A DNA stretch of 64,000 bases. Origin: Lachnospiraceae bacterium. Its GTDB lineage: Bacteria > Bacillota > Clostridia > Lachnospirales > Lachnospiraceae. The DNA is taken from contig JAFTPP010000011.1 in the NCBI GenBank assembly GCA_017463255.1, positions 1-64,000 on the forward strand, in the 5' to 3' direction. Both the position numbers and the translations under genes were made by a program. Shown here in pieces: positions 35,120-42,979 of the stretch (positions are counted from its first letter, which is position 1; every line of letters begins with the position of its first letter). The notes under the pieces are model-generated. The model ran no database searches. It saw only the letters and a list, made by a program, of their open reading frames with translations, and was not told the origin of the DNA.

Positions 35120-36040
35120 TTGAGTGAAGCTTTTTATAATTATTTGCTGGAGCTTTTAGGAGAGAACCAGGTTCTGAAAAATGAACCTATGAGTAAGCAT
35201 ACCACCTTTAAAACCGGTGGTAATGCTTCTGTCTTTGTAAAGATTGAAACAAAAGAACAGCTTGTCAAATTATTACGCTATTTACAAATTGTGGAAAGGG
35301 ATTATTTTATCCTTGGAAACGGAAGTAATCTTTTGGTAAGTGATAAGGGATATGACGGTGTTATCATCCAAATCGGCAGTCTTATGTCAGACGCTTATGT
35401 AAAGGGCGACAGGATTTATGCCAAAGCCGGGGCATCCTTAGCAATGGTTGCAAGGTTGGCGGCCGGAGCAGGACTTACCGGTATGGAGTTTGCATCAGGA
35501 ATACCGGGAACCATTGGCGGGGCAGTCCGCATGAATGCAGGTGCGTATGATTCCGATATGAGTCAGGTAGTGGAAAGTGTATCTGTGATAGATTTACAGG
35601 GAGAAGAGATGACCCTTGATAATGCTACCATGGAGTTTGGCTATCGAAGGAGTGCCATTGTAAAAACCAACCACATCGTAACTGAGGTTGTGTTGAAACT
35701 GACACCCGGTGATGAAAAAGAAATCCTTGCAAAGATGGATGATTTGAATCAGAGAAGAAGAGACAAACAACCGTTGGAATTTCCAAGTGCAGGAAGTACT
35801 TTCAAAAGACCGGAAGGTCATTTTGCAGGAAAGCTTATTATGGATGCAGGACTGAAGGGTTATCAAATCGGTGGTGCAGCGGTAAGCGAAAAACATTGCG
35901 GGTTTATCATTAACAAAGGGAATGCAACCAGTACGGATGTGTATCGTTTGATTCAATATGTGAAAGAGCGTGTAAAAGAAGCATATAATGTTTCTTTAGA
36001 GCCGGAAGTGATTTTATTGGGAGAATTTCCTAAAGACTAA
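35120..36040 (+). CDS. murB: UDP-N-acetylenolpyruvoylglucosamine reductase
   Basis: 306 residues from a TTG start, preceded by AGGTGATG. FAD-binding motifs are HTTFKTGGNA, LGNGSNLLVSDKGYDG and GIPGTIGGAVRMNAGAYD; the catalytic Ser is in PSAGSTFKRP and the late Glu is in SLEPEVILLGEF. It lacks the extra loop of type I enzymes, so it is type IIb as in other Firmicutes. It reduces enolpyruvyl-UDP-GlcNAc to UDP-MurNAc with NADPH in peptidoglycan precursor synthesis. It sits in the tight hprK-to-HPr gene run. Confidence 0.95.
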   Translation: MSEAFYNYLLELLGENQVLKNEPMSKHTTFKTGGNASVFVKIETKEQLVKLLRYLQIVERDYFILGNGSNLLVSDKGYDGVIIQIGSLMSDAYVKGDRIYAKAGASLAMVARLAAGAGLTGMEFASGIPGTIGGAVRMNAGAYDSDMSQVVESVSVIDLQGEEMTLDNATMEFGYRRSAIVKTNHIVTEVVLKLTPGDEKEILAKMDDLNQRRRDKQPLEFPSAGSTFKRPEGHFAGKLIMDAGLKGYQIGGAAVSEKHCGFIINKGNATSTDVYRLIQYVKERVKEAYNVSLEPEVILLGEFPKD

Positions 36041-36052
36041 GCGGAGATACTT

Positions 36053-36916
36053 ATGAGATTTGTAATTGTAACTGGAATGAGCGGCGGCGGAAAAAGAACA
36101 GCCTTAAAACTATTAGAAGATATTGGGTTTTATTGTGTAGATAATTTACCAATCCCCCTTCTTGATAAGTTTTTTGAACTGATTACAATGCCTAACAGTG
36201 AATTGAATAAGGTGGCTTTGGGAGTGGATGTAAGAACCAGCCAGTCCTTTGAAGAGATGGGAATGATTCTTGATAAATTTAAAAGTCAGGGTTATTTATT
36301 TGATATTCTTTTTATGGAAGCAAGCGACAGTACAATTTTGAAGCGCTATAAAGAGAGCAGACGAATGCATCCTCTTTCAGTGGGCGGCCGTGTGGAAGAC
36401 GGAATTAAGCAAGAACGCAAGATTCTAAAACCATTAAAGCAGATGGCTGATTACATTGTGGATACATCCAATCTTTTGACCAGAGAGTTAAAAGAAGAAT
36501 TGGACAGAATCTTTGTGCAGAATAAGGAATATAATAGTCTTATTGTAAATGTAATGTCCTTTGGGTTTAAGAATGGAATTCCACAGGATGCGGATTTGGT
36601 ATTTGATGTACGTTTCCTTCCTAATCCGTATTATATTGATGAACTAAAAAATCTTACAGGCAATGACAAAGAAGTACAGGATTTTGTTATGAACTGTGAA
36701 GAAGCAGTAACTTTTAAAGATAAATTAGTGGATATGGTCCGTTTCCTGATTCCCAATTATGTAAAAGAAGGAAAGTACCAGTTGTTAATAGCCATTGGCT
36801 GCACGGGAGGAAAGCATCGCAGTGTTACTCTTGCCAATGAGTTATATGGAGCTCTAAAAGACCAGGGAAGTTACGGACTTAACATTATCCATAGGGATAT
36901 TAAAGTGGGCAAATAG
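36053..36916 (+). CDS. rapZ: RapZ/YvcJ family nucleotide-binding protein
   Basis: 287 residues. Walker A is GMSGGGKRT at residues 8-16, followed by GFYCVDNLPIPLL; the C-terminal domain has GCTGGKHRSVTLANEL near 256-271, the nucleotide/metabolite pocket of the family. In E. coli RapZ controls glucosamine-6-phosphate synthase mRNA; in Bacillus the homologue YvcJ has GTPase/ATPase activity and sits beside whiA and crh, as here. The function in Clostridia is not settled. The next gene begins nine bases after the stop. Confidence 0.93.
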   Translation: MRFVIVTGMSGGGKRTALKLLEDIGFYCVDNLPIPLLDKFFELITMPNSELNKVALGVDVRTSQSFEEMGMILDKFKSQGYLFDILFMEASDSTILKRYKESRRMHPLSVGGRVEDGIKQERKILKPLKQMADYIVDTSNLLTRELKEELDRIFVQNKEYNSLIVNVMSFGFKNGIPQDADLVFDVRFLPNPYYIDELKNLTGNDKEVQDFVMNCEEAVTFKDKLVDMVRFLIPNYVKEGKYQLLIAIGCTGGKHRSVTLANELYGALKDQGSYGLNIIHRDIKVGK

Positions 36917-36925
36917 GAGGATGTT

Positions 36926-37876
36926 ATGTCCTTTTCAGGAGAAGTAAAAGAAGAACTGAGCAGACATTTCACACATCTTAGGCATTGCCAGTTAGCTGAA
37001 TTTGCGGCAATATTGACTTATTGTGGTGAGGTTCATGTGTACTCTGAAGATGAAATCGGACTTGAACTTTGTTCAGAAAATCCGTGTGTCTTAAGAAAGT
37101 ACTTTACATTATTGAAAAAAACATTTAATATAAATACTGATGTTTTGGAGCAGGTCATGGGTCCGCTTAGTAATCCGGGGCAGGCAAGCGTGGAAATCAG
37201 TGATACCGATCAGGTAGAGGTGATTCTTAAAGCCATCCGTTGGATGGATGTAAATGGCGGCCGGGTAACAAAGGGTGTGACGGTTAATCCGATGTTACTA
37301 AGCAGTCCGGAGGACAGAAGAGCTTTCTTAAGGGGAGCGTATTTAGCTATTGGTTCCATGAGCGATCCTGAAAAGGGATATCATTTTGAATATGTCTGTA
37401 CAGATGCCCCTAAGGCAGAACAGATATGCAAAGTGATAGAAGGTTTTGGGATTGAAGCAAAAATAGTATTGCGAAAAAATCATTATGTTGTATATTTAAA
37501 AGAAGGGGCTGCAATTGTAGACCTTCTAAATATCATGGAGGCCCATGTGGCACTTATGAATTTTGAAAACCTCCGTATTTATAAGGAGATGCGAAACTCA
37601 GTCAACAGGCGGGTAAATTGTGAGACCGCTAACATAGCAAAAACCGTCAGTGCTGCAAATAAGCAGTTAGAGGATATTATTCTGGTAAGGGACCAATACG
37701 GATTTTCCAATTTACCGGAAAACTTACGTCAGGCTGCCGAGGTGCGTCTGGATTATCCTGACGCAACATTAAAGGAGTTGGGTGAATATATGGATCCGCC
37801 TGTAGGAAAATCAGGCATGAACCATAGATTACGCAAACTTGGGGAGATTGCAGAAAGTTTGAGGAGCAGAGAGTAG
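36926..37876 (+). CDS. whiA: WhiA DNA-binding protein
   Basis: 316 residues. Two N-terminal degenerate LAGLIDADG-type homing-endonuclease-like domains (the RRAFLRGAYLAIGSMSDPEKGYHFE segment) precede a C-terminal helix-turn-helix (LRQAAEVRLDYPDATLKELGEYMDPPVGKSGMNHRLRKL, read in parts). WhiA affects sporulation genes in Streptomyces and chromosome segregation and cell division in Bacillus; in Clostridia it is nearly universal. It is 12 bases from the HPr-like gene, an arrangement also seen in Bacillus (whiA-crh). Confidence 0.95.
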   Translation: MSFSGEVKEELSRHFTHLRHCQLAEFAAILTYCGEVHVYSEDEIGLELCSENPCVLRKYFTLLKKTFNINTDVLEQVMGPLSNPGQASVEISDTDQVEVILKAIRWMDVNGGRVTKGVTVNPMLLSSPEDRRAFLRGAYLAIGSMSDPEKGYHFEYVCTDAPKAEQICKVIEGFGIEAKIVLRKNHYVVYLKEGAAIVDLLNIMEAHVALMNFENLRIYKEMRNSVNRRVNCETANIAKTVSAANKQLEDIILVRDQYGFSNLPENLRQAAEVRLDYPDATLKELGEYMDPPVGKSGMNHRLRKLGEIAESLRSRE

Positions 37877-37888
37877 AAGGAGGATATT

Positions 37889-38149
37889 ATGAAAAAACAG
37901 ACCACAACAATTCAGTTGGATAATGGATTGGAAGTAAGACCGGTTGCAATGTTAGTACAGCTTGCAAGCCAGTTTGACAGTACTATTTATTTGGAAACAG
38001 ATAACAAAAGAGTGAATGCCAAGAGCATTATGGGTATGATGAGCTTGGGATTAATCATGGGTGCAGATGTTGTAGTAGAAGCAGATGGCACTGATGAAGA
38101 TGTTGCAGTAGAAAAGATTGTAAACTACTTAAGCGGCAAAGAAGCATAA
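37889..38149 (+). CDS. HPr-like protein with Glu at position 15 and an intact Ser46 (Crh-like)
   Basis: 86 residues with a GGAGG ribosome site. The fold matches HPr throughout, but the phosphocarrier motif GIHARP reads GLEVRP: residue 15 is Glu (codon GAA), so Enzyme I cannot phosphorylate it in the usual way. The regulatory site is intact: Ser46 in NAKSIMGMMSLGL. That combination defines Crh in Bacillus (Gln15), a CcpA co-repressor that is not a sugar-transport phosphocarrier. The gene lies beside whiA and in the same cluster as hprK, again like crh. I therefore favour a regulatory role over transport. Ends at a strong terminator. Confidence 0.9.
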   Translation: MKKQTTTIQLDNGLEVRPVAMLVQLASQFDSTIYLETDNKRVNAKSIMGMMSLGLIMGADVVVEADGTDEDVAVEKIVNYLSGKEA

Positions 38150-38153
38150 TGCG

Positions 38154-38180
38154 AAGGAGCACTTAGGTGCTCCTTTTTAG
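38154..38180 (+). terminator. Rho-independent terminator ending the hprK-to-HPr cluster
   Basis: AAGGAGCAC pairs with GTGCTCCTT around a TTAG loop, followed by a T run. Confidence 0.9.
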
Positions 38181-38219
38181 ATATTATTTTACATGTCAGA
38201 GGGGAATTTGGAGGCTGTT

Positions 38220-39104
38220 ATGAAGAAATTATTGTTTATTTATAATTCTAAGGCCGGCAAAGGTAAAATACGTAATAATTTACAGGACATTATCGAAATT
38301 TTTACAAGAGCAGGATACGAAGTGACTGCAAGACCGACTTTGAAGGGCACAGATGCTAAGGAGCTTGCGGAGAATAAGAGCAAGGACTTTGATTTGGTAG
38401 TGTGTTCCGGCGGGGACGGAACCATGGACGGCGTTATCACAGGAATGTTGAATGCACCGGTGAAAAAACCAATCGGATATATTCCGGCAGGAAGCACCAA
38501 TGATTTTGCAGTTAGTTTGAAGATTCCAAAGGAAATGAAAAAAGCTGCCCAGAATGCGGTAAGAGGAAAATCCTTTTTATGTGACATGGGGCGCTTTAAT
38601 GATGATTATTTTATGTATATAGCTGCATTTGGTCTTTTTACGGATGTTTCTTATGAGACCCCACAGGAAATTAAAAATGTACTTGGCCATACTGCATATA
38701 TTTTGGGAGGAGTAAAGTCTCTTTTATCTATTCCTACTTTTTCTATCCGTGTAAAAGCAGACGGAAGGGAAATTGAAGGAGAGTATATGTACGGAATGAT
38801 TACCAATTCCGTTTCAGTGGGTGGCTTTAAAAATGTAACAGGTCCTTCGGTAAAACTGAATGATGGATTATTTGAGGTTACTTTGATTAAGAAACCGAAA
38901 AGTCCTATGGATCTTCAGAAAATAATCAGTGCACTTTTGGGAAAAGAAATTGAAAATGATTACATATGCTGTTTTAAGGCAAGTCATATAGAAGTGGAAA
39001 GTAAAAAGGAAATTGCGTGGACACTGGATGGTGAATTTGGCGGAAATCATAAGTGCGTAGAAATAGATAACCTGCCTCAGGCGCTGGAAATCATAGTCCC
39101 TTAG
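38220..39104 (+). CDS. YegS/DagK-family lipid kinase
   Basis: 294 residues from the ATG at 38220, which has GGAGG five to six bases upstream; an in-frame ATG 27 bases earlier has no ribosome site. The N-terminus LLFIYNSKAGKGK and the GGDGTMDGVITG motif (~60-72) are the nucleotide-binding elements of diacylglycerol-kinase-catalytic proteins; PAGSTNDFA follows, then the beta-sandwich with WTLDGEFGG. Likely reaction: phosphorylation of diacylglycerol to phosphatidic acid at the inner membrane face, recycling lipid released by lipoteichoic acid synthesis. Undecaprenol is an alternative substrate. Confidence 0.88.
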   Translation: MKKLLFIYNSKAGKGKIRNNLQDIIEIFTRAGYEVTARPTLKGTDAKELAENKSKDFDLVVCSGGDGTMDGVITGMLNAPVKKPIGYIPAGSTNDFAVSLKIPKEMKKAAQNAVRGKSFLCDMGRFNDDYFMYIAAFGLFTDVSYETPQEIKNVLGHTAYILGGVKSLLSIPTFSIRVKADGREIEGEYMYGMITNSVSVGGFKNVTGPSVKLNDGLFEVTLIKKPKSPMDLQKIISALLGKEIENDYICCFKASHIEVESKKEIAWTLDGEFGGNHKCVEIDNLPQALEIIVP

Positions 39105-39226
39105 AAAAAAACTATTCCTTTTTTGATTGAAGTGGGTTATAATGGGTACGATATGAATGGCAATTACGTCTTTATGGGCGTAGAATGCGTTCAAATAAAT
39201 GAATCTATATACGGAGGTATATTAAA

Positions 39227-40093
39227 ATGGCTTTAGTTTCAGCAACAGAAATGCTTCAAAAAGCAGTAGCTGGCCACTATGCAGTTGGACAGTTCAACAT
39301 TAACAATCTTGAATGGACAAAAGCAATCCTTGCAACAGCTCAGGAATGCAACAGCCCTGTAATCTTAGGTGTATCAGAAGGCGCTGGTAAATACATGGGC
39401 GGATATGATGTAGTTATGGGTATGGTTAACGGTTTAATCAAAGACCAGAACATTACAGTACCTGTAGCAGTACATCTTGATCATGGTTCATATGATCACT
39501 GCTATAAATGTATGGAAGCTGGTTTCCCTTCAATTATGTTTGATGGTTCTCATTACTCAATTGAAGAAAACATCGAAAAAACAAAAGAATTAGTAGCAGC
39601 AGCACACGCTAAGGGAATCTCTGTAGAAGCAGAAGTTGGTTCTATCGGTGGAGAAGAAGACGGCGTTGTAGGTATGGGTGAATGTGCAGATCCTAAGGAA
39701 TGTAAGATGATCGCTGACCTTGGCGTTGATTTCCTTGCAGCAGGTATCGGTAATATCCATGGTAAATATCCTGCAAACTGGGCTGGTTTACAGTTCGACG
39801 TATTAGCAAACGTACAGGCAGAAACAGGTACAATGCCATTAGTACTTCACGGTGGTACAGGTATTCCTGATGACATGATTAAAAAAGCAATCTCTCTTGG
39901 TGTTGCTAAAATCAATGTTAATACAGAATGCCAGTTAGTATTTGCAGAAGCTACACGTAAATACATCGAAGCAGGAAAAGATCTTGAAGGTAAAGGATTC
40001 GATCCTCGTAAACTTCTTGCTCCCGGATTCGAAGCAATCAAAGCAAAAGTTAAAGAAAAAATGGAATTATTCGGATCAGTTGGAAAAGCTTAA
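39227..40093 (+). CDS. fba: Class II fructose-1,6-bisphosphate aldolase
   Basis: 288 residues. Zinc ligands are in HLDHG (~81-85), in the EAEVGSIGG region, in GNIHGKYP and in LHGGTG (~208-213), all in place. It cleaves fructose-1,6-bisphosphate into dihydroxyacetone phosphate and glyceraldehyde-3-phosphate. A GGAGGT ribosome site precedes the start, and a consensus -10 box TATAAT lies at 39138-39143 with a poor -35 match. The gene uses a narrower set of codons (many GCA, ACA, GTA, AAC, GAA) than its neighbours, as expected for high expression. It ends at its own terminator. Confidence 0.95.
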   Translation: MALVSATEMLQKAVAGHYAVGQFNINNLEWTKAILATAQECNSPVILGVSEGAGKYMGGYDVVMGMVNGLIKDQNITVPVAVHLDHGSYDHCYKCMEAGFPSIMFDGSHYSIEENIEKTKELVAAAHAKGISVEAEVGSIGGEEDGVVGMGECADPKECKMIADLGVDFLAAGIGNIHGKYPANWAGLQFDVLANVQAETGTMPLVLHGGTGIPDDMIKKAISLGVAKINVNTECQLVFAEATRKYIEAGKDLEGKGFDPRKLLAPGFEAIKAKVKEKMELFGSVGKA

Positions 40094-40115
40094 TAAGCAT
40101 CCTGAGAATAATTTG

Positions 40116-40144
40116 GGCCGTCACACTTGTGACGGCCTTTTTTT
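40116..40144 (+). terminator. Terminator after fba, overlapping the end of the convergent gene
   Basis: GGCCGTCAC pairs with GTGACGGCC followed by seven T. The last codons of the acyltransferase gene on the other strand lie inside this stem. Confidence 0.92.
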
Positions 40145-41035
40145 GATAATATGAAAGATTACTTGATGTAAAAGATGCATAATATACGAAATTACTATGG
40201 TTAGCAACAAGCTGGTAAATAGCGCAAGCCATGCATTATCAACGATAGGATAAATCAGGTTTTTTACTATCATCTGATATAAGTAAAGTTCGTAGGATAT
40301 TTTTCCTAAAAAATTTAAAATCTTACTATCCCGGTGAATCAGTTCCACCACCGTACTTACAAATAAAACAAAGAGCGGTACAATTCCCAGATAAAACAAG
40401 GTAATGATATATCCGAAATATGGAAGGTTGGTTCCGAAAAGCTCTAAGTATTTCATTATCAGATAGAGCAGCGGGAAAATAACGCATATCGTAATTTTAT
40501 ATTTCAGATTGCTTCTTAACTTGTCAATAATTGAAGAATATTTCCAAGCAGCTAATCCCATAAGAAGCGGTGATGAGGAAATGTACCAGTAGGTTCCTGT
40601 ATCAGTTATGAACATGATTGCTAAATAAAAAACAAATAGGCTGAACCAAAACAGGTTATTCTCTTTTATCCTGTCAAATCGGTTTACAATCCAAAATACT
40701 ACATAATAAAACAAAATATGCCACACATACCATAGGATGGAGTTGGAGGTTTGGTTCAATATTATAAAAATGGTTTCTGCAATAATATAGGGAAGTAATA
40801 ATTTGAACAACTGTCCTAATAGAGATTTTAGGGGATATCCTTCGGTTTGGTCTGACTTTATCTTGAGTCCATAGGCACTGAAAAAGAAGAAAATTCCTAC
40901 CCATAAAAAACCGGCATTTAATAATTGCATGGGCCATGAAAAACCGGATGCAATAAAATGACCGAACATAACCCAGAAAGCCGCAAGACCTTTGATTTGA
41001 ACGGCTGTGTTTTTGTCTAAAAAGTTACATTTCAT
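40121..41035 (-). CDS. Acyltransferase 3 family membrane protein
   Basis: 304 residues with about ten membrane segments. The N-terminal pattern IKGLAAFWVMFGHFIASG corresponds to the conserved R/K...H motif of OafA/YrhL-type acyltransferases, with the His near residue 26 likely essential. These proteins O-acylate cell-surface sugars, peptidoglycan or lipids. It is shorter than most (330-380), mainly in the C-terminal part. The stop codon lies inside the fba terminator stem, so the two convergent genes share that hairpin. Confidence 0.82.
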   Translation of the reverse strand: MKCNFLDKNTAVQIKGLAAFWVMFGHFIASGFSWPMQLLNAGFLWVGIFFFFSAYGLKIKSDQTEGYPLKSLLGQLFKLLLPYIIAETIFIILNQTSNSILWYVWHILFYYVVFWIVNRFDRIKENNLFWFSLFVFYLAIMFITDTGTYWYISSSPLLMGLAAWKYSSIIDKLRSNLKYKITICVIFPLLYLIMKYLELFGTNLPYFGYIITLFYLGIVPLFVLFVSTVVELIHRDSKILNFLGKISYELYLYQMIVKNLIYPIVDNAWLALFTSLLLTIVISYIMHLLHQVIFHIIKKRPSQV

Positions 41036-41070
41036 TATTCAAATCCTCATTTTGGAATTAAAGTGACTAC

Positions 41071-41079
41071 ATTATAGCA
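41071..41079 (-). promoter_or_regulatory. Extended -10 element for the acyltransferase gene
   Basis: On the minus strand TGCTATAAT is an extended -10 box, 36 bases before the start codon; no good -35 box is seen. Confidence 0.55.
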
Positions 41080-41095
41080 GATGTGAAAGCATAAA

Positions 41096-41144
41096 AAAAC
41101 CCCCTAAAAAGGGAGGATGCCAAGTAGAGGGGGCTACTTGGCAT
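41096..41144 (-). terminator. Hairpin region downstream of the cyclophilin gene
   Basis: A perfect 11-bp stem (ATGCCAAGTAG / CTACTTGGCAT, 41117-41144) has a G-rich loop, AGGGGG. On the minus strand it is followed by a short CCCT/AGGG stem and seven T, which suits termination of the cyclophilin transcript. The G-rich loop is complementary to the nearby CCCCCT at 41099-41105, so a pseudoknot is possible. The rest of 41145-41307 is A/T-rich with nothing recognised. Confidence 0.6.
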
Positions 41145-41307
41145 TTATTATGAAAAAGTTTTTTAAGTGTATCTAAAAATCTGTTACTGTCTTTCTTTGT
41201 ATGATTTAAGTTTACACAACAAAAATGTATAAATAATGTTATGTAAATTAACTTATTTTAAAGAAAATTTGAACAAATTATGAACATCCTCCCTGTTTTG
41301 ATACTGA

Positions 41308-41829
41308 TTAGTAATGTTCAGGTTCCGGATAATCAACACCAAAAGTGTCAACGGTTACGATTTTCATACGCTGAACTTCAAGGGGTCTGTCTGAGTAGTC
41401 TGTTCTTGTTTCTGCTATTTTATTTACCACATCCATTCCCTCAATTACCTTACCAAATGCAGCGTAAGAGCCATCAAGGTGAGGAGAGGTTTTGTGCATA
41501 ATAAAGAACTGTGAACCTGCAGAGTTAGGCATCATGGAACGAGCCATGGAAAGAACACCTTCCGTATGCTTTAATGGATTATCAAATCCGTTTGCTGCAA
41601 ATTCGCCCTTAATACTGTAGCCGGGACCGCCCATTCCTGAACCCTCAGGACAACCGCCCTGGATCATAAATCCTTTGATAACGCGATGGAAAATCAAACC
41701 ATCGTAATAATTTTTTTGAATTAAGCTGATGAAGTTATTTACAGAAATAGGTGCAATTTCCGGATATAATTCTGCTTTGATAACATCGCCATTTTCCATA
41801 GTAAATGTAACAACTGGATTCTGTGCCAT
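41308..41829 (-). CDS. ppiB: Cyclophilin-type peptidyl-prolyl cis-trans isomerase
   Basis: 173 residues covering a whole cyclophilin domain: NFISLIQKNYYDGLIFHRVIKGFMIQGG carries the catalytic Arg-Phe region, SMARSMMPNSAGSQFFIM the middle motif, and HLDGSYAAFGKV the conserved closing motif. There is no signal peptide, so it is cytoplasmic. It catalyses proline isomerisation during folding. A GGAGG ribosome site and a strong promoter lie upstream. Confidence 0.95.
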   Translation of the reverse strand: MAQNPVVTFTMENGDVIKAELYPEIAPISVNNFISLIQKNYYDGLIFHRVIKGFMIQGGCPEGSGMGGPGYSIKGEFAANGFDNPLKHTEGVLSMARSMMPNSAGSQFFIMHKTSPHLDGSYAAFGKVIEGMDVVNKIAETRTDYSDRPLEVQRMKIVTVDTFGVDYPEPEHY

Positions 41830-41861
41830 AATAATTCCTCCTAAAATAAGATTCTTAATTG

Positions 41862-41890
41862 ATTATAATTGTGAACGGAAAATATGTAAA
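41862..41890 (-). promoter_or_regulatory. Promoter for ppiB
   Basis: On the minus strand TTTACA (41890-41885) and TATAAT (41867-41862) are exactly 17 bases apart. Confidence 0.82.
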
Positions 41891-41909
41891 GATTATCGGG
41901 TAGGTTTTT

Positions 41910-41939
41910 TTGAGTGGTGTGATACCATCTTAGTATAAG
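41910..41939 (+). promoter_or_regulatory. Promoter for the GNAT-family gene
   Basis: TTGAGT (41910-41915) and TATAAG (41934-41939) are 18 bases apart, ending 21 bases before the start. Confidence 0.55.
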
Positions 41940-41960
41940 ATACTAGAGGCAGTGGTAATC

Positions 41961-42899
41961 ATGGAAAATGTTATTTTTGTGCTGGAAAATGAGAAACGGG
42001 GAAGTTTTCTTTCCATTGTAGAAGAAACAGAAAAAATGAACCGTTTTATAAAGGAATTGCGACATGGTGGGCTTAATGTGATTAAGGTCGCTGTTTCGCC
42101 ACGGTTTGTAAATGCTTGTGATGCACCTTTGTTTGATGAACAGAAGTGTAACACACAAAACACTTTGCTTATTATTGATCACGGACAAATTGCCAAGCAT
42201 TATGCAAAGAAGGGATATGCAGTAATTGGTTATGAACGTCAGCATCAGGGGCCGTATTATGACGTGGGAATTTCCTCTCATCAGGTGGAAAAAGATAAAG
42301 CCAATGATTTTTGGGGAATTGAGCATCTGTTACAGGGATTTGATGAAGTGGATGATGTTTATCTCAAACGTATTTTTGAAAGATGTCACAATATTCCGTG
42401 GAAGATATGCGAGACAAAAAGGTGTATTATCCGTGAAATCACAGTAGAAGATGTGGATAGGTTATATGAAATATATGCTGAACCGTCTATTACAGAATAC
42501 ATGGAGGATTTATTTGAAAATCCAAAAGAAGAAAAAGAATATACGATGCAGTATATTAAGAATATATATCATATGTATGGATATGGTATGTGGATTATTG
42601 AAGAGAAACAAACCGGACAAATCATTGGTCGGGCAGGACTAGAGCAGAACGAAGGAATGGAAGGTTTGGAATTAGGATATGTAATAGCTGTTCCTTATCA
42701 AAGAAAGGGATATGCGTATGAAGTATGTTCGGCCATACTTGATTATGCTAGGGAGAATCTAGAGACAGAGGTTATTACCTCAGCCATTGAAAAGGGAAAT
42801 GTGGCTTCTGAAAAGCTTTGCCGGAAACTGGGATTTATTAATGTCTGTGAATTTGTAAAGAATGGTGTTACATATTATAAATATAAGCGTGAAAAATAA
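41961..42899 (+). CDS. Two-domain protein: HAD-like N-terminal half and GNAT acetyltransferase
   Basis: 312 residues from the ATG at 41961; a GTG nine bases earlier has poor spacing to AGAGG. Residues ~1-145 have an alternating beta/alpha pattern with LLIIDHGQIAKHYAKKGYAVIGYE, which looks like a reduced HAD-superfamily or receiver-like Rossmann unit without a clear catalytic DxD. From about residue 155 a GNAT domain runs to the end: CIIREITVEDVDRLYEIY, LGYVIAVPYQRKGYA (acetyl-CoA loop) and the SEKLCRKLGF motif. I have seen this arrangement in other Lachnospiraceae. Acetyl acceptor unknown. Confidence 0.75.
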   Translation: MENVIFVLENEKRGSFLSIVEETEKMNRFIKELRHGGLNVIKVAVSPRFVNACDAPLFDEQKCNTQNTLLIIDHGQIAKHYAKKGYAVIGYERQHQGPYYDVGISSHQVEKDKANDFWGIEHLLQGFDEVDDVYLKRIFERCHNIPWKICETKRCIIREITVEDVDRLYEIYAEPSITEYMEDLFENPKEEKEYTMQYIKNIYHMYGYGMWIIEEKQTGQIIGRAGLEQNEGMEGLELGYVIAVPYQRKGYAYEVCSAILDYARENLETEVITSAIEKGNVASEKLCRKLGFINVCEFVKNGVTYYKYKREK

Positions 42900-42912
42900 G
42901 ATTTTTTATAAG

Positions 42913-42945
42913 AATAAACCTTGGGTTGTGAGCCCGGGGTTTATT
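42913..42945 (+). terminator. Terminator after the GNAT-family gene
   Basis: AATAAACC pairs with GGTTTATT and an inner GGGTT/AGCCC stem extends it, followed by a T-rich stretch. Confidence 0.8.
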
Positions 42946-42979
42946 GCATTTTATCAAGTGCTATGTTAGAATTTTTACC

